The position numbers and the translations under genes are program-made. The notes beneath the pieces are model-generated. The model searched no databases. It saw only the letters and a list, made by a program, of their open reading frames with translations, and was not told the origin of the DNA. Shown here piece by piece: positions 1-6,851 of a stretch of DNA of 64,000 nt. The DNA is taken from positions 1 to 64,000 of the forward strand of contig DCVK01000008.1 of the NCBI GenBank assembly GCA_002335385.1. Reading direction: 5' to 3'. This DNA is from Candidatus Aminicenantes bacterium UBA2190 (lineage in GTDB: Bacteria > Acidobacteriota > Aminicenantia > UBA2199). Position 1 is the first letter of the stretch. Each line of letters begins with the position of its first letter.

Positions 1-542
1 CGGTCGGCCAATTCGCCGGACGCGGCTTCAAAGGCGTCGGCCATGGCCCGCCACACGGTCTCTTTTTCCATCATGTTGGCCTGGCAGGAGTAGTTTTTCC
101 CCTGCCGATGGCCGGCGGCGGGGATGCATTTATCGCCGGTATGGACGGCGGTGTTCCCCTGACCGTCGACCATGGCCACCTGCCGGACCTGCGGGTGTTT
201 GTCGGCAATCAGCAGTGCGGCCAGGGTTTGGGGAGCCGTTTTGCCTGCCCGCATCAATTGTATTCCCAGCGGCCCGTATCCCGGCTCGACAAAGGACTGG
301 GTGGCGACGGCGCCGATACCGGCCTCGGCCCAGGCGACGATCGGACCCACCGAGAACCAGTGGGATTGTACGGCCACGCCCATCTGGCCGCTGGCCGGGT
401 CGAAGGCCACAATGGAGTAGGTGGCGACGGGGCGCAGCGACGCTTCTTCCTGCCGCGGCGCAACGGCGGCAAGCGGCCGTTGGCTCAGCACCAAGAGGAT
501 CGACCCGATCAGGAGAAAACACCATTTTTTCCTTTGGTTCAT
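1..542 (-). CDS. DUF1028 family (Ntn-hydrolase-like) secreted protein, partial
   Basis: The reading frame opens at an ATG (540-542) behind a good GGGAGGTGAGC ribosome site and runs off the left edge, so only about 180 N-terminal residues are visible. A signal peptide (MNQRKKWCFLLIGSILLVLS) is followed by the family signature TYSIVAFDPASGQMGVAVQS, then WFSVGPIVAWAEAGIGAVAT and QSFVEPGYGPLG. These are the conserved blocks of DUF1028, a family with an Ntn-hydrolase-type fold and mostly unknown substrate. The protein is probably exported. It lies 101 bases downstream of the symporter gene on the same strand and could share its transcript. The family call is firm; the function is unknown. Confidence 0.85.
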   Translation of the reverse strand, partial: MNQRKKWCFLLIGSILLVLSQRPLAAVAPRQEEASLRPVATYSIVAFDPASGQMGVAVQSHWFSVGPIVAWAEAGIGAVATQSFVEPGYGPLGIQLMRAGKTAPQTLAALLIADKHPQVRQVAMVDGQGNTAVHTGDKCIPAAGHRQGKNYSCQANMMEKETVWRAMADAFEAASGELAD

Positions 543-643
543 GCTCACCTCCCGGTGGCTGACAATGGATCTATCCCTGTCGCAGGAGCGGCGGCGGTCG
601 AATTTCGCCATGGTCCGCCTTCACACTCCGCCGCGGCTCGCGC

Positions 644-1900
644 TCACACCCAGCTCCGCCGCCTTTCGCGGCGCTTTTCGGAGCGATCGACGATCAGCGC
701 CGTGGCCGAATCGCCCATGACGTTGAGGACGGTGCGGCACATGTCCAGTATCCGCTCCACGCCGATGATCAGGCCGATCCCCTCCAGCGGGATGCCGGCC
801 GAGCCCAGCACCATGGAGAGGGTGACGATGCCGATGCCGGGGATCCCCGCCGTGCCCACGGCCGCCAGGGTGGCGGTGAGCACGACCAGCGCCTGCTGCT
901 GCAGGGAGAGCGCGACGCCGAATACCTGGGCGATGAAGACGGCGCTCACCCCGTGGTAGATGGAAGTGCCCGACATGTTGATCGTGGCGCCCAGCGGCAG
1001 GACGAAGGAGACGACGCCGCGGTCCATGCCTAGCTTCTGCTCGCAGGAGACCATGTTCTCCGGAAGTACGGCGTTCGAACTGGATGTCGAGAAGGCCAGC
1101 AGGCCGACCGAGCTCAGCCGGCGGAAGAACGTCAGCGGGGAGGTCCCGCCCAGCAGGGCCACGGCCAGGCTGTAGTAGCCGAAAAGAAAAAAAGCCATCA
1201 CGCCGACCGTCACCAGCGCATACTCGAGGAGCGCCAGGAGGAAATGGAAGCCGAATTGGGCGATGACCGCGGTGATCAGGGCGAACACGGCATAGGGGGC
1301 CAGGCCCATCACCCCCTTCACCAGCGCCACCAGCGCGTCGTTGAGGGCGTCGAGCAGCTCCAGGACCCTTTCGCGCTTGGCCGGGGCGATGAGGGTGAAG
1401 GCCAGTCCCAGCAGCAGGGAGAATGTGATCACGGGCAGCATGTCGCCGGCTGCCAGCGCGGCGAAAGGGTTGGTCGGAATCAGGGCGAGCAGGAATTCGG
1501 ACGCGCCGGCCCGCGGGGCTGCCGCCGGCTGCTGCCGGCGGCTTTCGGCCTGGATCCCCGCCTGGATCGCCTCCCTTTTCGCCGCATCAAGGCTTTTCCC
1601 CGGCTGGAACAGGTTGGCGGCGACGATGCCCAGGGAGACGGCCAGGGCCATGCTGGCCAGGAAGAAGGCGACCGCCTTCAGGCCGACACGGCCCAGCTTC
1701 TTCAGGTCGGCGAAACCGGCCGTAGCCCCCATGATGGATACGGCGATCAGCGGGATGGCGATCATCTTCAACAGCTGGATGAAAATGTCGCCCAGCGGCT
1801 TGACATAGGCGGCGACGGCGCCGGCCTGCAGCATGGCGAGCAGCGCGCCGGCGGCGATGCCGGCGAGGAGCCCGATGAAGATCTTCGTGTGCAGCTTCAT
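644..1900 (-). CDS. Dicarboxylate/amino acid:cation symporter (DAACS family)
   Basis: A 418-residue polytopic inner-membrane protein. The start MKLHTKIFIGLLAGIAAGAL and the C-terminal half carry family hallmarks: a serine-rich re-entrant loop (LLAFSTSSSNAVLPENM), the segment GATINMSGTSIYHGVSAVF, and the last helices with DMCRTVLNVMGDSATALIV. These are the GltP/DctA/GltPh substrate- and cation-binding regions. The expected activity is Na+- or H+-coupled uptake of glutamate, aspartate or C4-dicarboxylates; the exact substrate cannot be read. Of the arginine/aspartate pair in helix 8, both D and R are present (DMCRT and NVMGD). The ATG at 1898-1900 is chosen because homology begins there. The open frame continues upstream, but only antisense to the M16 gene. 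Confidence 0.93.
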   Translation of the reverse strand: MKLHTKIFIGLLAGIAAGALLAMLQAGAVAAYVKPLGDIFIQLLKMIAIPLIAVSIMGATAGFADLKKLGRVGLKAVAFFLASMALAVSLGIVAANLFQPGKSLDAAKREAIQAGIQAESRRQQPAAAPRAGASEFLLALIPTNPFAALAAGDMLPVITFSLLLGLAFTLIAPAKRERVLELLDALNDALVALVKGVMGLAPYAVFALITAVIAQFGFHFLLALLEYALVTVGVMAFFLFGYYSLAVALLGGTSPLTFFRRLSSVGLLAFSTSSSNAVLPENMVSCEQKLGMDRGVVSFVLPLGATINMSGTSIYHGVSAVFIAQVFGVALSLQQQALVVLTATLAAVGTAGIPGIGIVTLSMVLGSAGIPLEGIGLIIGVERILDMCRTVLNVMGDSATALIVDRSEKRRERRRSWV

Positions 1901-1934
1901 GATGGTTTCCGTTCCTTGCGGGGTATCCCGGAGG

Positions 1935-1962
1935 ATGATAGCGGATCGGCGAATTTTTTCAA
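1935..1962 (-). promoter_or_regulatory. Promoter of the symporter gene
   Basis: On the minus strand TTGAAA (1957-1962) and TATCAT (1935-1940) are separated by 16 nt, about 35 nt upstream of the ATG. It lies back to back with the promoter of the M16 gene. Confidence 0.55.
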
Positions 1963-1993
1963 GTGGCCGCGGGTGTGATTTTTTCCGCTTCTC

Positions 1994-2002
1994 TGCTACA
2001 AT
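1994..2002 (+). promoter_or_regulatory. Extended -10 promoter of the M16 gene pair
   Basis: TGCTACAAT is an extended -10 box; no good -35 is visible. Only 6 nt separate it from the GTG start at 2009, so the transcript should begin at or next to the start codon (leaderless). Confidence 0.5.
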
Positions 2003-2008
2003 GGCCCG

Positions 2009-3367
2009 GTGCAACCCCTCGCGCGCGCATTCCTGCTTGCCTGGCTGGCGGCCGCCCCGACACTGGCAGCCGTTGCTGCGGACCCTCGCCCGGCTTCGGC
2101 CTTCTTCGTGCTGGATAACGGGCTGCAGGTGCTGCTGCAGGAGAAGCGCGGCCTGCCGCTGACCGGCATCGCCCTGGCCATCGACCTGGGCACCAAGGAC
2201 GAGACCGAAGAGACCAGCGGCTATGCCCATCTGCTCGAGCATATGCTGCTTTTCGGCGATGGTGCCGAGCTGGACAGCGAGGCGCGCCTGGCCGCGCTCC
2301 GCGGCCGCGGCGTGGAGCAGAACGCGCATACCGACCACGACCTGATGACCTTCGAGGTCTCCTGCCCGGCCGGCGAGAGCGCCTGGGCCCTGGAACAGGT
2401 GCGGCTGGCCGTTTTTTCCCCCCGCCTGGAGGCGCGGCGGCTGGAGGGCGAGAAGCGCATCATCAGCGAGGAACTCCTGCAACGGCAAGATGATCCGCGG
2501 GGGCTGGGGCTGCTGCTCGTCATGGAGCGCCTGTTCGCCGGCCATCCCTACGGCCGGTCGGTTTTCGGTGAAGAGGCGGCCATCGCCGCGGCCACCGTCG
2601 AAAAGCTGCAGGCCTTCTGCCGCCCGCATCTGGCCCCCGACCGCTGCGCGCTGGCGCTGGTCGGCGACTTCGCCGTGGCCGACATGGAGAGCGAAGTGCG
2701 CCGCCGCTGGGGGGGACTGGCCCGGGGCGAGACCGCCGCCGCCGCGCTTCCCGCTGCCGGGCGCCTGGAGAAGAACAGCGAACACCAGGTCGGGCTCGAC
2801 GTCGAGGAGAGCCACCTCTTCATCGGCTGGCGCGCCCCGGCGTTCAACGACGGGGAACGGCTGTCGTTCAGCCTCCTGTCGCACCTGCTCGGGGGGGGGA
2901 TGAATCCCATCCTGAACGGCGTCCTGCGCGGGGGGCGGCAGCTGGCCGACCGCGTCAGCATGAGCTATTTTCCCATGCGCGCCGGCGGCGTGGCCCTGCT
3001 GCACCTGACGCTCGAGCGCAGGAATATCCGCGCCGCCAAGGGCGAGATCGCCTCCTTCCTGAGCGGCATCGGCTCGTTCCATTTCAGCCCGCAGGACGTG
3101 CCGCCGCGCCTGCGCCAGGGGATGCTGGACTACCTGCAGAGCGCCAAGAACCAGATGGAGTACGGCAACGGCAGCTTCCGCGAGTCGGCGCTCAACCTGA
3201 GCGTGGCCAGCGCCCGCTTCCTGCTGCTGAACCGCAATCCGATCGCGGGCTCCTACCTCGAAAGCGTGGAGGGCGTGAGCTCCTCCGACCTGCGCCGCGC
3301 CGCAGTCAAGTACCTGAGCGGCAAGAAATGGGTCGTCGTGGCCGTTACGCCGCAAGGCAAGGAGTGA
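2009..3367 (+). CDS. M16 family zinc metallopeptidase, catalytic subunit
   Basis: A 452-residue protein starting at GTG, with a signal peptide (hydrophobic residues about 6-24, Ala-rich cleavage region), so periplasmic. The inverted zinc motif HxxEH is intact as HLLEH (H74, E77, H78), and the third ligand falls in GEKRIISEELLQ (E154) at the usual spacing of about 76 residues. Length and two-lobe layout match the small M16B (PqqL/processing-protease) class, whose members cut short or unfolded peptides. The next gene, 2 bases downstream, is a homologue without the zinc motif. Catalytic plus non-catalytic M16B pairs are known to form heterodimers, and this arrangement suggests the same here. Confidence 0.92.
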   Translation: MQPLARAFLLAWLAAAPTLAAVAADPRPASAFFVLDNGLQVLLQEKRGLPLTGIALAIDLGTKDETEETSGYAHLLEHMLLFGDGAELDSEARLAALRGRGVEQNAHTDHDLMTFEVSCPAGESAWALEQVRLAVFSPRLEARRLEGEKRIISEELLQRQDDPRGLGLLLVMERLFAGHPYGRSVFGEEAAIAAATVEKLQAFCRPHLAPDRCALALVGDFAVADMESEVRRRWGGLARGETAAAALPAAGRLEKNSEHQVGLDVEESHLFIGWRAPAFNDGERLSFSLLSHLLGGGMNPILNGVLRGGRQLADRVSMSYFPMRAGGVALLHLTLERRNIRAAKGEIASFLSGIGSFHFSPQDVPPRLRQGMLDYLQSAKNQMEYGNGSFRESALNLSVASARFLLLNRNPIAGSYLESVEGVSSSDLRRAAVKYLSGKKWVVVAVTPQGKE

Positions 3368-3369
3368 CG

Positions 3370-4704
3370 ATGATCCGGCGCACCCTGCTGCTGTTCGTCC
3401 TGCTGCCGACGCTGGCGCTTGCGCAGGCGGGTCCCGCCGACGCCGGTCCCTGGCGGCTGGGCGAGCCTCCCCGGGAGTTCACCCTGGACAACGGCCTGCG
3501 GGTGGTGCTGCAGCGCGACGAGGCCGTCCCGATCACCGTCGTGCAGCTGCTGGTGCGCGGCGGCGACCGCGCCGACCCTGCCGGCAAGGCCGGGCTGGCC
3601 TACCTGACCGCCCGCCTGTGCCTGGAGGTGACCGGGCAGGGGATGCTGCAGCGGCTGGTCGACCGGGGCTCGTCGTTCTCGCTCGACGTGGGCGGCGATT
3701 ATTCGCTGGTCACCGTCCGCTCGCTGAGCCGCCACCTGGACCCCACCCTGGACGTTCTCGTCGGCATGATGAGCGAGCCGTTGTTCTCCGACCTGCGCAT
3801 CGACGGCATCAAGGAGCTCATGCGCTCCCTGCAGAAGCAGGAGGGCGACAACGCGGTTACTCTCATGCGCAAGACCGTGGCCGCCTCATTTTTCGCCGCC
3901 CCGGCCTACGGGGCGGCTTTGTTCGGCAGCGAGGAATCGCTCCGGGGCATCGGCAAGAAGGATATCCAGGAGTTCTTCCGCTCCCATTACGTGGCCGGCA
4001 ACATGACCGTCGTCGTCGCCAGCGACCTGGGCGCGGAGGAGCTGCGGCCGCTGCTGGCCCGCCGCCTGGGCCGCTTCGCCTCCGGGCCGCGCGCGGAATC
4101 CCCGCCGCTGGCGCCGTCCCGCCCCCAGCAGCCGCAGATGGCCCTGGAGCGCCAGGCGGCGCAGGGCCTGGTCTCGGTCTCGCTGGCGCTGCCGCCCCTG
4201 GCGGCCGACGAGTTCGCGGCGGCGACGCTGCTGGAGTCCTGGCTGGGAAAGGGGATCGGCAGCCGGCTGTGGAGCCTGCGCAGTCGCGAGAGCCTGGCCT
4301 ACAGTCTCAGCGCCGAGCTGCGGCCCCATCGCCAGGGCATGCTGCTGAGCGTCTATCTCAGGACCGACGAACGGCGCCTGGCCGCGGCGCAGGCCGAGCT
4401 GGAGCGGCTGCTGCGCGAGGTCCATGAGCAGGGGATCGGAGCCGCCGAGCTGTCGGCGGCCAAGGCCTACGCCCGGGCCGACTTCTGGCGCGAGAACGAG
4501 TCGCGCGAGCGCCGCGCCGCTTTCATGGCCTTTCTCGAGGGCGCCGGCCTTTCCTGGCGCCTGGCCGGCGATTTCACCGAGCAATTGGATAAGATCGGCC
4601 TGGAGGAGTTCAATGGCCGCCTGCGGGCCTGGCTGGCGCCGGAGCGCTGGTTTTCGCTGCGCATCGGGCCGCTGGTTGAGGAAGCGAAAGACAGTAACAA
4701 GTGA
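3370..4704 (+). CDS. M16 family peptidase-like protein, non-catalytic partner
   Basis: A 444-residue exported protein (signal peptide MIRRTLLLFVLLPTLALAQA). It shares the M16 fold with its upstream neighbour: compare EFTLDNGLRVVLQRDEAVPI with the start of that protein. The zinc site is lost: where the partner has HLLEH this protein has YLTAR (residues 78-82). The second lobe, with SRLWSLRSRESLAYSLSAEL, keeps the Arg/Tyr-type substrate-binding pattern typical of M16 C-terminal halves. It is therefore probably a structural or substrate-binding subunit of an M16B heterodimer. It is co-transcribed with the catalytic gene (2-base gap). Its stop codon is embedded in the first units of an intergenic heptamer repeat. 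Confidence 0.88.
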   Translation: MIRRTLLLFVLLPTLALAQAGPADAGPWRLGEPPREFTLDNGLRVVLQRDEAVPITVVQLLVRGGDRADPAGKAGLAYLTARLCLEVTGQGMLQRLVDRGSSFSLDVGGDYSLVTVRSLSRHLDPTLDVLVGMMSEPLFSDLRIDGIKELMRSLQKQEGDNAVTLMRKTVAASFFAAPAYGAALFGSEESLRGIGKKDIQEFFRSHYVAGNMTVVVASDLGAEELRPLLARRLGRFASGPRAESPPLAPSRPQQPQMALERQAAQGLVSVSLALPPLAADEFAAATLLESWLGKGIGSRLWSLRSRESLAYSLSAELRPHRQGMLLSVYLRTDERRLAAAQAELERLLREVHEQGIGAAELSAAKAYARADFWRENESRERRAAFMAFLEGAGLSWRLAGDFTEQLDKIGLEEFNGRLRAWLAPERWFSLRIGPLVEEAKDSNK

Positions 4705-4788
4705 CGAGTAACGAGTGACAAGGGGCAACATGAAAATGAACTATTTTTATTCGCTTTTTCTCGTCACTTGTCACTGATCACTCGTCAC
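4694..4788. repeat. Heptamer-periodic inverted repeat (GTGACGA-type)
   Basis: The left arm 4694-4721 is four 7-nt units: GTAACAA, GTGACGA, GTAACGA, GTGACAA. The right arm 4761-4788 is TCGTCAC, TTGTCAC, TGATCAC, TCGTCAC, approximately the reverse complement. A 39-nt AT-rich spacer lies between. The left arm overlaps the end of the M16 gene. It could fold as a hairpin in RNA. Confidence 0.8.
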
Positions 4789-4805
4789 TGAAGCCTGCGC
4801 GATTC

Positions 4806-4834
4806 TTGCAATTTAGGCGGGAAAATTGTATAAA
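4806..4834 (+). promoter_or_regulatory. Promoter of the beta-CASP nuclease gene
   Basis: TTGCAA (4806-4811), 17-nt spacer, TATAAA (4829-4834). The ATG starts only 5 nt after the -10 box, so the predicted transcript start coincides with the start codon (leaderless). Confidence 0.6.
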
Positions 4835-4839
4835 TAAGG

Positions 4840-6246
4840 ATGGCAATTAAATTCTACTCCCATGGCGCCTGCCGGGAAGTCACCGGGTCCAAGCATTTTC
4901 TCGACATCGACGGCCGGCAGCTGCAGGTTGACTGCGGCATGTTCCAGGGCCGGCGCGACGAATCCTACCAGAAGAACCGGCTGCTGCCGTTCGCCGCCGG
5001 GGCGGTTCGGGCCCTGATCCTCACCCATGCCCATTTCGACCATTCGGGCGCCCTGCCCATCCTGGTCAAGAATGGCTTCGCGGGCAACATCCACGCCACT
5101 TCCGCCACCCGCGACATCGCCCAGATCATCCTGCTGGACAGCGCCCATATCCAGCAGAAGGACTACGAGATCATCCAGGAGAAGGCGAAGAAGTATCCCG
5201 AGAGGAGGCTCACCGCCTACGAGCCGCTGTACAGCGCCGAGGAGGCGGTCCAGCCGCTGCGCCATTTCGTCACCGTCGACTACCGGCGGAAATTCCACCC
5301 ACTGGACGGCGTGACCGCCGAATTTTTCGACGCCGGCCACATCCTGGGCGCGGCCATGGTCCACCTGACCCTGCCCGGCGGGCTGGCCGTCGGCTTCAGC
5401 GGCGACCTCGGCCGCGCGGGCCTGCCCATCATCCGCGACCCCGAGGTCCTGCCGCCCATGGACTACCTGGTGCTGGAGGGGACCTATGGCAACCGCCTGC
5501 ACAAGTCGATCGGCATGGCCGGCGAGGAGTTGGCCGAGCTCATCCACAAGGCCCAAGCCCGGCGCAGCAAGATCCTCATCCCCGCCTTCACCATCGAGCG
5601 CACCCAGGAGCTGATCTACATCATCCACACCCTGCAGCGGGAGGGCCGGGTGCCCAGTCTGCCCATCTTCATCGACTCGCCGATGGCGGTCAACGCCACC
5701 GCCATCTTCAAGGTCCATCCCGAGTGCTTCGACGAGGAGACGGTGCGCCGCTTCATCAGCGTCAACGTCGACCCTTTCGGCTTCGAGAACATCCGTTATG
5801 TCGTCTCCACGGCCGAGTCCAAGGAGATCAATTCCTTCCAGGGGCCGGCCATCATCATCTCCGCCTCCGGCATGGCCGAGTCGGGCCGCATCCTGCACCA
5901 CCTGATCCAGCATGTGGAGAACCCGGACAACATCGTCGCCATCGTCGGCTTCATGGCCGAGCACACCCTGGGCCGGCGTTTGGCCGAGCGGGCCAAGGAG
6001 ATCAAGATCTTCGGCAGGACCTACCAGTTGAAAGCCGAGATCGCCACCTTGAACGCTTTTTCCGCCCACGCCGACTACGCCGAAACCATCGCCTGGCTGA
6101 AGCGCCACGACCTGCAGCGGCTGAAGAAGACCTTCCTGGTCCACGGCGAGGACGCGGCGCTGGAGAACCTGCAGCGCGAGCTGCTGGGCATCGGCATCCC
6201 GGCGGTGGAGATTGTCGAATACGGCGCCGTCCATGAACTGAACTGA
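4840..6246 (+). CDS. MBL-fold beta-CASP RNA-processing exo/endonuclease
   Basis: A 468-residue cytoplasmic protein. The metallo-beta-lactamase zinc motif THAHFDHSG is at residues 62-70, later metal ligands follow at AGHILGAAMV and FSGDLGR, and the beta-CASP/RMMBL motifs are near the C-terminus (IIISASGMAESGRILHHL, NAFSAHADYAETIAWL). This is the bacterial YSH1/CPSF-73-like group, not RNase J; members degrade or trim RNA. A strong promoter places transcription start at the ATG. The YgjP-type metallopeptidase gene follows after 18 bases and is probably co-transcribed. Family assignment is secure; the RNA substrate is not known. Confidence 0.92.
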   Translation: MAIKFYSHGACREVTGSKHFLDIDGRQLQVDCGMFQGRRDESYQKNRLLPFAAGAVRALILTHAHFDHSGALPILVKNGFAGNIHATSATRDIAQIILLDSAHIQQKDYEIIQEKAKKYPERRLTAYEPLYSAEEAVQPLRHFVTVDYRRKFHPLDGVTAEFFDAGHILGAAMVHLTLPGGLAVGFSGDLGRAGLPIIRDPEVLPPMDYLVLEGTYGNRLHKSIGMAGEELAELIHKAQARRSKILIPAFTIERTQELIYIIHTLQREGRVPSLPIFIDSPMAVNATAIFKVHPECFDEETVRRFISVNVDPFGFENIRYVVSTAESKEINSFQGPAIIISASGMAESGRILHHLIQHVENPDNIVAIVGFMAEHTLGRRLAERAKEIKIFGRTYQLKAEIATLNAFSAHADYAETIAWLKRHDLQRLKKTFLVHGEDAALENLQRELLGIGIPAVEIVEYGAVHELN

Positions 6247-6264
6247 GGCCGGCGCAAAACAGCC

Positions 6265-6801
6265 ATGGAAACCGTGAACTTGGAAGGGATCCCCTGCCAG
6301 GTGGTGCGCCGCAGCGGCCGCCGGGTGCGCGTCGCCTTCCGCCAGGGCCGCCTGCGCCTGATCCTGCCCCGCCATATCGACCCGCGGCCGGTCATCGAAC
6401 GCCACCGCGATTGGATCCTGGAGAAGCACGAGTGGTTCCGCCGCCAGCGCCTGCTGGCCGAGGAGCTGGAAATCCTGCGCCGCAGCAACGATGAGTTCGT
6501 CGCCCTGGTCCGCGCGCTGAGCGGGAAATATGCCGGGATATTGGCGGTCAAGCCCTCCGGGATCGGTTTCCGCAAGATGCGGAGCAAATGGGGAAGCTGC
6601 AGCATCAAGGGCAAGGTCAACCTGAACACCTGGCTGCAGGTGCTGCCCGACGAGCTGGTGGCCTTCATCGTCTTTCACGAGCTGGCCCACCTCAAGGAGC
6701 ACAACCACGGCCCCGGGTTCAAGGCCCTGGTCCGCTCCCAGTTCCCCCATTGCCGCGACCTGGACAGGCAGCTGAAGCTCTACAGCCTAAGGATCCTCTA
6801 A
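6265..6801 (+). CDS. YgjP-like (M48-related, DUF45) metallopeptidase
   Basis: A 178-residue protein with the diagnostic block RKMRSKWGSCSIKGKVNLN (residues 103-121) followed by the zinc site FHELAHLKEHNHGPGF. HELAH gives the metal ligands H138 and H142 with catalytic E139, and H148 is a third candidate ligand. The family (formerly DUF45; SprT/WLM-like) is widespread. Some members sit in type I restriction loci, but none is present here. The position 18 bases after the beta-CASP gene suggests one operon. The biological substrate is unknown. Confidence 0.9.
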   Translation: METVNLEGIPCQVVRRSGRRVRVAFRQGRLRLILPRHIDPRPVIERHRDWILEKHEWFRRQRLLAEELEILRRSNDEFVALVRALSGKYAGILAVKPSGIGFRKMRSKWGSCSIKGKVNLNTWLQVLPDELVAFIVFHELAHLKEHNHGPGFKALVRSQFPHCRDLDRQLKLYSLRIL

Positions 6802-6814
6802 AACCCGCGTCAAC

Positions 6815-6843
6815 TTGACATTATTGGGCCGAGACATTATACT
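6815..6843 (+). promoter_or_regulatory. Promoter of ftsK
   Basis: Consensus TTGACA (6815-6820), 17-nt spacer, TATACT (6838-6843). The ftsK ATG begins 8 nt after the -10 box, so a leaderless or near-leaderless mRNA is predicted. Confidence 0.75.
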
Positions 6844-6851
6844 TTTCGCCG

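Noticed and set aside
1901..3355. N-terminal extension of the symporter reading frame on the minus strand
   Set aside because: It is antisense to the M16 gene, whose signal peptide and HLLEH motif make it the real gene. Symporter homology starts at ATG 1898-1900.
4813..6750. 645-residue minus-strand frame over the beta-CASP and YgjP genes
   Set aside because: GC-rich shadow frame rich in Gly/Asp/Val/Leu without domain; the plus-strand genes carry clear catalytic motifs.
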